Assembly (NCBI GenBank): GCA_046957575.1
Contig: JBKUOG010000016.1
Coordinates: forward strand, 1-64,000
DNA from: UMGS1370 sp046957575
Lineage (GTDB): Bacteria > Bacillota > Clostridia > Lachnospirales > Lachnospiraceae
Direction: 5' to 3'
Length of the DNA stretch: 64,000 nt
Shown here: positions 34,229-42,760 of the stretch, one piece after another
Layout of the letters: each line of letters opens with the position of its first letter
Position numbering within the stretch: the first letter of the stretch is position 1
Program-made: the position numbers and the translations under genes
The notes under the pieces: generated by a model
Told to the model about the DNA's origin: nothing
What the model saw: the letters and a program-made list of their open reading frames with translations, nothing else
Database searches by the model: none

Positions 34229-35803
34229 TTAGGCTACTTCCTTTACCAGAATCAGCCGATCGCCTGGCCGGATTTCCTCACTGGACAATTCATTCATGGC
34301 CATAATACTTTCCACTGTGGTATGGAATTTTTTTGCAATTTTCCACAAACTGTCGCCTGGCTGCACAATATAACCCACAATTCCAGGCATTTCCTGAAGT
34401 TTTTTTACGTCCAGCGGCTTTTCTGTCACATCTGTGACCACTGCTTCGCACACTGGCTGAAGCACCAAAATATCCAGAGACGCTGTCCCTTTAATTTCTA
34501 CGTTGTCTCCTCCTGACATAACTGCTGACAACTGCTCCAGCCCCGGCGTAACCTGATACACGCTGTTTTCCTTTATGCCGATTGCTTCCGCCTCACAGTG
34601 AAACGGTGCCATACGCACAGCTGACTGAATGGGCGCAGAATCATCGCTGGTTAAATACAGCAAGGAAACTTCCACTGCCCCATCAATCAAAAGCCGGTTT
34701 TCTCCTATAGAAATATCATCTATTTTGACAGTTCCGCCACTGTGACAAATTTGCAGAATTCTCTGGTTCTGATCCAGAGAAACTTTTTCCGCCACCCGGC
34801 ATTTGCAGCTATTTTTGGTAAGAATCTGCTCAAAGCAGGCATCTGATGTAACCGGAATGATTTCTCTGTCTGTGGCATAGAGATCGCTTAAAATCTGAAT
34901 CTGCTGCTCCTCGTAAAGCTTCATGTCTAATTCCAGAACTGCCTCTACGTCTAATTCACGCATCTCGCCGTCATAATCTGGACGGGCCTCCACATCTTTG
35001 TGAGCCAGCCCCACATTTACCACCGGAATCATGTCCTCATCCGCCCCTGACAGTTCTGCTTCTCCCGAAAAAGGAATCGTCTCTTCCAGCCACTGGACCG
35101 GGGTGTCGTCCCCTTCTCCAGAGTAAATTACAAATACTTCCAGATTTCCATCTATCAGCATTCTCCCATCAGACGGCCGGGAGGAAACGCCGCACAGCCG
35201 CATTTCTTTCCAGAGAAGCTGGCCGATATTGGGTTTATTGCCGGATAACGACATCTGTTCTTTGATACGCAGGGTATCTTTGCGGCGGGCTGCAATCGCT
35301 GCGATGTCTATAGAGCGGTGCTTTAACCGCACATTGGCCATACCTGATTCGGATTGACTGCCGCTTTCTCTGGCATCCTCTGCTGCCTCCGACTGATACA
35401 GACTTTCTACTCGCACTTCCAGAGTCACAATCGCCTTTACCCCCAGTTTTCGGGAATTGACCATTCCTGTACTCAAATCTTCCAACTGTGCGTCCAGGCT
35501 GATGTCATCCCGTTCTTCCAGGCCCGGCACATTCACCATTTCTTCAAAGGGCATACTCCCTCCCAATGTCTGAAGTCCGCCTTCTGCCCGCCGGTAAAGC
35601 ACCTGAAAGTCCAGTTTTCCCTTTATTAAAACTTTCTCCCCCTGGTTTTTCACTGATTCTATCTGGATTTCCCCATTGTCCAAAAGCACCTGATCCATAT
35701 CATCCATCGTATCCGGCACGATAAAATCATCGTCCAGTGTGATCTGCGTTGTAGTGTTTCCCTTCCATCGGTTCATATGTATCTGCTGCTTTACCAACTC
35801 CAT
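34229..35803 (-). CDS. sipL: SipL-like spore coat morphogenesis protein (DUF3794 + LysM)
   Basis: 524 residues. Several DUF3794 segments fill residues 30-470 and a LysM domain occupies about 477-520 (VQPGDSLWKIAKKFHTTVES). In Clostridioides difficile, SipL binds SpoIVA through its LysM domain and is needed for coat localisation around the forespore. Length and domain order match. Start at the ATG behind AAAGGCGG; a frame extension of 14 codons is less likely. Should be under mother-cell sigma control, though no clear sigma-E promoter was picked out. Confidence 0.88.
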   Translation of the reverse strand: MELVKQQIHMNRWKGNTTTQITLDDDFIVPDTMDDMDQVLLDNGEIQIESVKNQGEKVLIKGKLDFQVLYRRAEGGLQTLGGSMPFEEMVNVPGLEERDDISLDAQLEDLSTGMVNSRKLGVKAIVTLEVRVESLYQSEAAEDARESGSQSESGMANVRLKHRSIDIAAIAARRKDTLRIKEQMSLSGNKPNIGQLLWKEMRLCGVSSRPSDGRMLIDGNLEVFVIYSGEGDDTPVQWLEETIPFSGEAELSGADEDMIPVVNVGLAHKDVEARPDYDGEMRELDVEAVLELDMKLYEEQQIQILSDLYATDREIIPVTSDACFEQILTKNSCKCRVAEKVSLDQNQRILQICHSGGTVKIDDISIGENRLLIDGAVEVSLLYLTSDDSAPIQSAVRMAPFHCEAEAIGIKENSVYQVTPGLEQLSAVMSGGDNVEIKGTASLDILVLQPVCEAVVTDVTEKPLDVKKLQEMPGIVGYIVQPGDSLWKIAKKFHTTVESIMAMNELSSEEIRPGDRLILVKEVA

Positions 35804-35966
35804 AATGCCTGCCGCCTTTCCTTCACAAGATATCTTTTGACACATTGCTCCTTAGAAAAAGGTATGCAGACTATCTGGTATTTATGAAGGCTTTGCCTGA
35901 ATGAATCATCTTATCCGTTGTGAACTACCCATTGTCTAAAGTCAGTGGGATTGCGGTAGCCTTATT

Positions 35967-36833
35967 TCAATATTCTTCTGTAAACCGGTGACGTTTTCCA
36001 TCTTTTACATATCCGATGCAGGCGTCTAAGTTGACGTTTTCTGCACTCCGGAAGATATTCATATCTACATTGGGGTTGATCGTCTTCAGTTCCCTGATTA
36101 GTTCTTTGATCTCCTGGCGTTTGGAAGTATGAACACCTTCTTCCATCGCTTTTTCTTTGGCAATCTGCTCTGTAAACCGGCAGGCGCACTGCAGAAAACG
36201 AAGATGGTTGTATTCTTTCCACTCCAGAATTGCTTCTTCTTTTACCAGATATAAGGGACGGATCAGCTCCATTCCCGGAAAATTGGTGCTGTGGAGTTTG
36301 GGCATCATAGTATTATACTGACCGCCGTAAAGGACGCTCATCAGCGTCGTTTCAATCGCATCATCAAAATGGTGTCCCAGGGCAATCTTATTACATCCCA
36401 GTTCTTTTGCATGGGCGTAAAGGTATCCTCTTCGCATTCTGGCACAGAGATAACAGGGCGACTGATCAATGTCTACCACAATATCAAAAATATCCGAATC
36501 ACAGATACGGACAGGGATGTTCATCCGTCTGGCATTTTCTTCAATCAGCCGCCGGTTATCCGGGTGATACCCCGGATCCATTACCAGAAACTGCAGACCA
36601 AACTCCATCTTTCCATGACGGAGTATCTCCTGCATGCACTTGGCAAGAAGCATGGAATCCTTTCCGCCGGATATGCAGACTGCAATGTTATCCCCTTCCT
36701 CGATCATATTGTACTCATTAAGAGCACGTACAAAGGGTCTCCATATGGATTTCCGGAACTGTTTGATAATGCTCTGCTCAATCACTCTGTATTCTTCCAG
36801 TTTTTTTTCTTTTTTGTTATTCTCCTGCATCAT
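35967..36833 (-). CDS. TtcA-like PP-loop tRNA thiolation family ATPase
   Basis: 288 residues. The PP-loop is SGGKDS at 55-60. CysXXCys is at 127-130 and a further CAC at 216-218, matching the Fe-S ligands used by TtcA for 2-thiocytidine at tRNA position 32. Gram-positive homologues are of uncertain specificity. Its ATG overlaps the cysE stop (ATGA), so it is co-translated with the serine acetyltransferase, a plausible link to sulfur supply. Confidence 0.85.
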   Translation of the reverse strand: MMQENNKKEKKLEEYRVIEQSIIKQFRKSIWRPFVRALNEYNMIEEGDNIAVCISGGKDSMLLAKCMQEILRHGKMEFGLQFLVMDPGYHPDNRRLIEENARRMNIPVRICDSDIFDIVVDIDQSPCYLCARMRRGYLYAHAKELGCNKIALGHHFDDAIETTLMSVLYGGQYNTMMPKLHSTNFPGMELIRPLYLVKEEAILEWKEYNHLRFLQCACRFTEQIAKEKAMEEGVHTSKRQEIKELIRELKTINPNVDMNIFRSAENVNLDACIGYVKDGKRHRFTEEY

Positions 36834-37510
36834 TTTTCGGCATCACCTTTCTGTACCGGCTCTGCCTCATTCCCTGACAGTTTTTCTACCAGAGCCTCTA
36901 ACTCCTGTATCCTTTTTTCCAGTTCTTCAATTCTTCTGAGATTGTGCCCCAGACTTTCTACAGATGCATATTTCTTCTTTGGAATCGGAATCCCATCCTT
37001 TTTAATCGGACGGGCCGGTACGCCTACTGCGGTCACATTGTTTTCCAATGGCTTAAGCAGTACCGCATTGGCAGCAATGCTGCAGTTATCTCCTACCTCA
37101 AATGCACCTAAAATCTTTGCGCCTGCGCCGACTGTCACATTATTGCCCAGAGTGGGATGGCGCTTTCCCTTGTTTAACCCTACTCCGCCCAGGGTCACAC
37201 CCTGATAAATGGTACAATTATCTCCCACAACCGCTGTTTCTCCAATAACCACTCCTGCGCCATGATCAATCAAAATCCCATGCCCAAGCTGGGCGCCCGG
37301 ATGGATCTCTATCAGAGTAAAAAACCGGGCCAGCTGCGAAATAAAACGGGCAATAAAAAGCATGTTGTGTCTGTAAAACCAGTGAGCAAACCTGTGCCAG
37401 ATCAAAGCATGCACGCCCTGATACAAAAACAGCACTTCCAGCGCGCTTCTGGCCGCCGGATCTCTTGCCTGTACAGCCTTTACATCCTGCCATATATCTT
37501 TTAAAATCAT
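36830..37510 (-). CDS. cysE: Serine O-acetyltransferase
   Basis: 226 residues. Left-handed beta-helix hexapeptide repeats at about 65-175 with catalytic signatures HPGAQLGHGILIDHGAG and GGVGLNKGKRHP, the standard EpsC/CysE pattern. The C-terminal 45 residues form a coiled coil (RRIEELEKRIQELEALVEKL) not found in minimal enzymes. It makes O-acetylserine for cysteine synthesis. The upstream 340-bp gap is mostly repeat copy B. Confidence 0.92.
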   Translation of the reverse strand: MILKDIWQDVKAVQARDPAARSALEVLFLYQGVHALIWHRFAHWFYRHNMLFIARFISQLARFFTLIEIHPGAQLGHGILIDHGAGVVIGETAVVGDNCTIYQGVTLGGVGLNKGKRHPTLGNNVTVGAGAKILGAFEVGDNCSIAANAVLLKPLENNVTAVGVPARPIKKDGIPIPKKKYASVESLGHNLRRIEELEKRIQELEALVEKLSGNEAEPVQKGDAEK

Positions 37511-37532
37511 ATCAGACCTGCCTTTCTGAAAT

Positions 37533-37760
37533 TACCATATCAGGTAAAACAAGCGGCTGCGAAGCAGAGTTTTGTTTTCACCTGATATGGTAACGACAAA
37601 ATATTTTAGCTGCCAACGGCAGCGGCAGATGTGCGCAGCACATCTGTATTTTGGAGTTATTATACCCTTCCCACTAAGCTCGGCAAGACCTCGCTAAGGG
37701 GACAGGTATCTATTCTCACTAGACTCGTAAAATACCTCGTCAAGTGTTCATATTATACCA
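37533..37760 (-). repeat. 230-bp hairpin-rich repeat, copy B (inverted)
   Basis: Reverse-complement counterpart of 28098-28329, with the same five hairpins in the same order. Base changes inside stems include partly compensated ones. The AGCTGCC-AAC-GGCAGC module is at 37608-37623 and the 20-bp unit starting GGTATAATAACTCC is at 37647-37666 on the minus strand. Read in the same sense as copy A it ends just before cysE, as copy A does before the PHP gene. Confidence 0.85.
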
Positions 37761-37791
37761 TATGGCAGAAATGAAAAAAAGGTTTTTTCGT

Positions 37792-37820
37792 TTGCCTAAC
37801 TCTATAAAATGCTGTATACT
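37792..37820 (+). promoter_or_regulatory. Promoter of chemoreceptor gene
   Basis: TTGCCT (37792-37797), a 17-bp spacer and TATACT (37815-37820), a good housekeeping-sigma promoter 35 bases before the ATG at 37855. Confidence 0.65.
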
Positions 37821-37854
37821 GTTTTCATACCATTCAGAAAGCAGGAACATACAT

Positions 37855-39927
37855 ATGAAAAAAATTACATCATTTTCAAAATTAACTGTCAAAATCCCAA
37901 TCAAAATCATATCTATCATGTTGATTATTATGACTTTTTTGTCTGTATCTGTGGTATCCATGTCTCGGACAGCCACAACCAACTCTATTGAACGCGAAGT
38001 AGATTATCTTGCGCAAATGAATGCCGCAAAAGTATCTTCCTATTTAGAAAATATGTATATGCTTTCACAGTCTATGGCAAAAGAAATACAGCGCTATGGC
38101 AAATTCGGCCGAAGTATTGCGGAACCAATTCTCATAGAATCTTTAAATAGCGCTTTGGACAACGACAAAATCTTTGGCGCATATTTTGCATTTGAACCGG
38201 GTCTCTTTTTTCCGGGAACGCCAAAAGGTCTGTCTTATTATGCGTATCGCAATGGCAATGAAGTAGCGGTAGACATTCTGACTGATTACGATGTATACTC
38301 TACCGCCGATTACTATATCGGCGCACATGACTCCATGGCAACCTATGTTACAGAGCCATATTCATATGAATTAACGAATGGTGAAACGGTCTGGCTGATT
38401 ACACTGAGCACACCTTTAATCAATGACAACGGCGAGTTTGTGGGCGTAGCAAATTGTGACATTTTGGCCGACAGTATTAATTCTATTGCATTTGATAACG
38501 GCGGCTATCAAACTGCTTACAGCACTGTTTTGTCCCAGCAGGGTATGTATATTGCTGATTCCTTTGATAAAAGCAAACAGGGATCTTATTTTGACGGAAA
38601 AGAAAAACAGAAAATTTTAGATACAATTCAAACAGGCAGCAAAGTAACTATGGAAGGGGAAAATACTTACTTTGGCAATGAAAAAGCCGTAGTCACCTAT
38701 ATTCCGATTACCTTAAACGGTACCAACCTGCACTGGGCCAGCGGATTTGTTATCAGCAAAAGGGAAGCCTTTTCAGGAGCTTCCTGGATGACGGTTTTTA
38801 TCGTCCTGACTTGTATTATAAGCATTGTTCTGCTTAGTATATTCACCCATTCCATTATCAAACGGTCGCTTTCTCCAATTTCGTATGTTATGGGCCTTGC
38901 GGATAAAATGCGAAGATGCGATCTGTCTGAAATACAGTCAGATTCCGATATGCAGCTTCCAGATGATGAACTTGGACTGCTTGCCAATATTTTTACAGAA
39001 GTCAGCGCAGAACTGACATCTATTATTAAAGATATTAATTATTGTCTGAACAATATGGCTGCAGGAAACTTCTGCATAGAATCGCAGTGTGAAGAACAGT
39101 ATATCGGAGATTATAGCTATATCCTGCGGGATATGAAAAAAATCCGGGAAAAACTAAGTAATACGCTGATGCATATTGAGGAATCCTCCAGACAGGTTCA
39201 GGACGGTTCCGAGCAGATTGCGCAGGGCGCCCAAACTTTGGCACAGGGTTCTTCCGAGCAGGCTGCCTCTGTTGAAGAACTGGCCGCTACGCTTGCAAAT
39301 CTCTCCACCCGGATTAAACATACAGCGGCGGACGCAGGATTTGCCAATAAAATTGCAAAAGAAACCGGTCTTGGTATTACAGAAAGCAATCAGCAGATGC
39401 AGGAACTGCTAGCAGCTATGGAGGAAATTAAAGCGTCTTCTGTTGAGATTGGCAAAATTATTAATACGATTGATACGATTGCATTCCAGACAAATATCCT
39501 GGCGTTGAACGCCGCAGTTGAAGCAGCACGCGCAGGCACAGCCGGAAAAGGATTTGCCGTTGTTGCCGATGAAGTCCGTAATCTGGCGTCCAAATCCGCA
39601 GAAGCTGCAAAAAATACAACTGCCCTGATACAAAATTCCGTTACAGCTGTAGAAAACGGCAGCAAATTGGCAAATACAACTGCGGACTCTTTAGAGAAGG
39701 TAGTTGAAAAAGTCCACGATATCGAAAATAAATTCACAAGCATTGCTGCTGCCTCTGAAGAGCAGGCTGATTCTGTTACCCAAATCACACAAGGCATTGA
39801 TCAAATTTCGTCGGTTGTACAGGCAAACTCTGCAACTGCTGAGGAATCAGCGGCTGCCAGCGAAGAACTTTCCGGCCAGGCAAGCTTCCTGAAGTCTTTA
39901 ATGGCTCAATTTACTTTAAGATCTTAG
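37855..39927 (+). CDS. Methyl-accepting chemotaxis protein with dCache sensor
   Basis: 690 residues started at the ATG behind GCAGGAA. Membrane segment at about 15-38, an extracellular double-Cache domain to about 300, second membrane segment near 306-330, HAMP, then a cytoplasmic signalling domain. The hairpin tip is IAFQTNILALNAAVEAARAG and GKGFAVVADEVRNLA. dCache domains bind amino acids or other small molecules. No flagellar or che gene is in the window. Ends in TAG, showing that amber is a normal stop here. Confidence 0.93.
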   Translation: MKKITSFSKLTVKIPIKIISIMLIIMTFLSVSVVSMSRTATTNSIEREVDYLAQMNAAKVSSYLENMYMLSQSMAKEIQRYGKFGRSIAEPILIESLNSALDNDKIFGAYFAFEPGLFFPGTPKGLSYYAYRNGNEVAVDILTDYDVYSTADYYIGAHDSMATYVTEPYSYELTNGETVWLITLSTPLINDNGEFVGVANCDILADSINSIAFDNGGYQTAYSTVLSQQGMYIADSFDKSKQGSYFDGKEKQKILDTIQTGSKVTMEGENTYFGNEKAVVTYIPITLNGTNLHWASGFVISKREAFSGASWMTVFIVLTCIISIVLLSIFTHSIIKRSLSPISYVMGLADKMRRCDLSEIQSDSDMQLPDDELGLLANIFTEVSAELTSIIKDINYCLNNMAAGNFCIESQCEEQYIGDYSYILRDMKKIREKLSNTLMHIEESSRQVQDGSEQIAQGAQTLAQGSSEQAASVEELAATLANLSTRIKHTAADAGFANKIAKETGLGITESNQQMQELLAAMEEIKASSVEIGKIINTIDTIAFQTNILALNAAVEAARAGTAGKGFAVVADEVRNLASKSAEAAKNTTALIQNSVTAVENGSKLANTTADSLEKVVEKVHDIENKFTSIAAASEEQADSVTQITQGIDQISSVVQANSATAEESAAASEELSGQASFLKSLMAQFTLRS

Positions 39928-39961
39928 TGTTTTTATAAGTCGGACATACGTAAAGATGCAA

Positions 39962-39998
39962 AATGACGGAGCGCTTAAATCAACACTCCGCCATTTTT
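39962..39998. terminator. Terminator between chemoreceptor and PrcB-like genes
   Basis: AATGACGGAG (39962-39971) pairs with CTCCGCCATT (39986-39995) with one mismatch, followed by T5 on the plus strand. Serves the convergent genes. Confidence 0.75.
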
Positions 39999-40018
39999 AT
40001 ATTGCTCTGCGATTCTTT

Positions 40019-40459
40019 TTACTGGAAAATTACCGGTTCTTCCAGATACTCGGTCTTTACTACAATATACGGGCAGGATGGCTCTTTGCTTACTTCCTCT
40101 CCTTTAGCAGGCCCCATCAGTTCTGTATCAAAAATAATGGCATTTTCTGACAGATACAGTTGTTCGACTGTAATGCTGTATCCGCCGCTTTCCTGGGTTC
40201 CATAGCCATTTACTATGTACAATCCCTGATCGTCACTGTATGTCAGCTTAAAAGACTCCTGTTTCTTTTCGTTAATCATATTTAAAAGTTCTTCTGGCAC
40301 ATCCCCATCGCCTGCTACCGTAAACTCCAGATCCCTCACTTTATCGGCATTTTCATTTCCCGCTCCCACTATGCTGCAGCCGGTTAAAAGACGGACTGCT
40401 GCAACCCACAAAAACAATCCTATAACTGCAAACAGCTTGCTGCTCATTGTTCGTTTCAT
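40019..40459 (-). CDS. PrcB_C-domain lipoprotein
   Basis: 146 residues. Signal sequence with lipobox L-T-G-C (Cys28). The C-terminal 60 residues (GGYSITVEQLYLSENAIIF, then PCPY-like SCPYIVVKTEY) resemble the PrcB C-terminal domain first described in a treponemal protease complex. Start at the second ATG behind GGGAGGCAGG. It follows the GH3 gene by 82 bp and may be the last gene of the polysaccharide operon or independent. Function unknown. Confidence 0.7.
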   Translation of the reverse strand: MKRTMSSKLFAVIGLFLWVAAVRLLTGCSIVGAGNENADKVRDLEFTVAGDGDVPEELLNMINEKKQESFKLTYSDDQGLYIVNGYGTQESGGYSITVEQLYLSENAIIFDTELMGPAKGEEVSKEPSCPYIVVKTEYLEEPVIFQ

Positions 40460-40541
40460 TTTCCTGCCTCCCAAAATAGTTGATTATTACTATTTTATTC
40501 GGAGGCAGGTTCTGGTATGTGTGTTTTCCAGCAGGAAATTT

Positions 40542-42758
40542 TTACATTCTGCGGACTTGTTTTTCCAAAGGTCCCACAAAAATCCGGTACTCCCCTGGTT
40601 CTGTAGCAAAGGTTCCGTCTGCTGTGATAAACCGGAGATCCGTTTCTGGAATCCGGAATGAAAATGCTTTTTCTTCTCCTGGAAGAAGGTGAATTCGCTC
40701 TGCTGCCTTTAATTCCCTTACTGGTCTGGATGTACTTCCTACCACGTCTCTGACGTAACACTGTACGACCTCGGTTCCTTCTGATTCCCCGGTATTTTTT
40801 ACCTTTCCGGTTACAATCAGTTCCCCATTTTCCGTAAAATGGCTGTCATCTGCTTCTAAATCCGTATAAGTAAATGAGGTATAGCTAAGTCCGCCTCCAA
40901 ATGGGAACAGAGGGGTATTCGGCACATCCTGATACCCTGTCTGGAACCGTTTCCGCACACCGTCTGCAGGTCTTCCGGTATTTAACCGGCAATAAGCAAT
41001 CGGCTCCTGTCCGGTACAGTACGGGATGCTCATAGACAGCCTTCCGCTTGGATTGGCCTTTCCGGAAATCACATTAGCCAGCGCCGGACCGCCTTCTGTG
41101 CCCGGAAACCAGGCCATTAAAACAGCGTCTGCATACTGGGTTACCGGAAGCAGTTCTACCGGCCGTCCGGAAAATACTACTGCCGCAACCGGCTTTCCAA
41201 GAGAAGCTGCTGCTTTTAACAATTCAATCTGGCATTTTGGAAGAGCCAGGGAAGATTTGGCAGAACCTTCTCCTGATTTCTGCTGGTGCTCGCCAATTGC
41301 CACTACTATCACATCTGCTTTTTTGGCAGTCTTCATCGCTTCTGCCAAAAGCTCCTCATCTGTCCTGCCGGCTTCGTTCCGTTCCCCTTTTCCGGTCAGT
41401 TCTTTGCTGCGGAAGCTGTAAAATACTTCTTCCTCATCCAGCAGAAAACTTCCCTGTGCGGATTCCACAAACTCTGCTCCATAGCAGTTTTCCATCGCTT
41501 CTTTTAAGGAAATTCCGTCTTCCTCTCTCCGGTAAATCGACCAGCTTCCGCACAGGTCTCTGACGTCTGCATATGGCCCGATAAGAGCGATTCTTTGCTT
41601 TTTCTCCGGACGAATCGGAAGGACGCCCTCGTTTTTCAGCAAAACAAAGGATTCTTCGGCAATGGTTCTGGCCAGATCCCGATGTTCTTTTCCTCCAATG
41701 CAGGCCTGTTCTTCCTCTATCTGCTCGTCGCTGTAGCGATATGGGTTTTCAAACAGTCCCAGCTTATCCTTTAATCTGAGAATGCGGAGTACGGCTTCGT
41801 CCAGAAATTCTTCCTGCAGTTTTCCTTCCCCAATCAGTCTGGTAAGTGCTTCTGCATAAACCCTGCTGACCATATCCATATCCACTCCGGCTTCCATTGC
41901 CAGCTTTGCCGCCTGTTCTTCATCCTCTGCCACTCCATGCACTATCAGCTCTGCTAGTGCAGAGTAATCAGAAATCAGAACGCCGTCAAAGCCCCATTCC
42001 TCTCTGAGAATCTTACGGTTTAACCACTTATTTGCAGAAGCTGGAATGCCGTTTAAGGTATTAAAGGATGTCATCATCATCTCGCATCCGGCTTCTACTG
42101 CAGCGTGATAGCCTTCCAGATACTCTTCTCTCAGTTTCTTCTCAGACATATCCACGCTGTCATATTCCCGTCCGCCTTCCGGCGCGCCGTATGCGGCAAA
42201 ATGTTTGGGGCAGGATGCCAGGGTTCCCTTATCAGAAAGGCTGTCCCCCTGGTATCCTTCTACCATAGCCTTGGTCATCTGACGGTTCAGCCACACATCT
42301 TCTCCGGAAGACTCCATTACGCGGCCCCATCTGGCATCCCTGCACAGATCTGCCATTGGCGAAAAGGTCACATGAAGGCCGTCTGCCGCTGCTTCCCTGG
42401 CTGCCATCCTGGCGCCTTTTTTTACAAGTTCCGGATCAAAGGTACAGCTCTGAGCCAGTGCAATGGGCATAACCGTCTGGTAGCCATTAATCACATCTGC
42501 CATAAACAACAGTGGGATTTTATGTTTACTATTTTCCAGATAACGTTTTTGAACGGTTTTTAATACAGACGCTCCGGATACATTTAAAATTGAACCGGCT
42601 TCCCGAACCATTTTTTCCGGAATCTGCATCCGCTGTTCAGGACCTGTCTCAATACCACTTCCAGAATAATAAGCTCCTGTCAGCTGAAGAAGCTGGGCTG
42701 CTTTTTCTTCCATATCCATGTTTCCAAGCAGTTCTTTTAGATAAGTTTCTCCCTTCAT
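40542..42758 (-). CDS. Glycoside hydrolase family 3 (beta-glycosidase, BglX-like)
   Basis: About 738 residues. N-terminal TIM barrel with KHFAAYGAPEGGREYD and the nucleophile motif GFDGVLISDY, the alpha/beta domain with GEHQQKSGEG, and a C-terminal fibronectin III-like domain (NTGESEGTEVVQCYVRD). No signal peptide, so it hydrolyses imported oligosaccharides. An ATG overlaps the upstream stop (ATGA) but is only one base from GGAGG; the second ATG, two codons on, has the better spacing and is used here. Sugar specificity (gluco-, xylo-) is not readable. Confidence 0.92.
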   Translation of the reverse strand: MKGETYLKELLGNMDMEEKAAQLLQLTGAYYSGSGIETGPEQRMQIPEKMVREAGSILNVSGASVLKTVQKRYLENSKHKIPLLFMADVINGYQTVMPIALAQSCTFDPELVKKGARMAAREAAADGLHVTFSPMADLCRDARWGRVMESSGEDVWLNRQMTKAMVEGYQGDSLSDKGTLASCPKHFAAYGAPEGGREYDSVDMSEKKLREEYLEGYHAAVEAGCEMMMTSFNTLNGIPASANKWLNRKILREEWGFDGVLISDYSALAELIVHGVAEDEEQAAKLAMEAGVDMDMVSRVYAEALTRLIGEGKLQEEFLDEAVLRILRLKDKLGLFENPYRYSDEQIEEEQACIGGKEHRDLARTIAEESFVLLKNEGVLPIRPEKKQRIALIGPYADVRDLCGSWSIYRREEDGISLKEAMENCYGAEFVESAQGSFLLDEEEVFYSFRSKELTGKGERNEAGRTDEELLAEAMKTAKKADVIVVAIGEHQQKSGEGSAKSSLALPKCQIELLKAAASLGKPVAAVVFSGRPVELLPVTQYADAVLMAWFPGTEGGPALANVISGKANPSGRLSMSIPYCTGQEPIAYCRLNTGRPADGVRKRFQTGYQDVPNTPLFPFGGGLSYTSFTYTDLEADDSHFTENGELIVTGKVKNTGESEGTEVVQCYVRDVVGSTSRPVRELKAAERIHLLPGEEKAFSFRIPETDLRFITADGTFATEPGEYRIFVGPLEKQVRRM

Positions 42759-42760
42759 AT

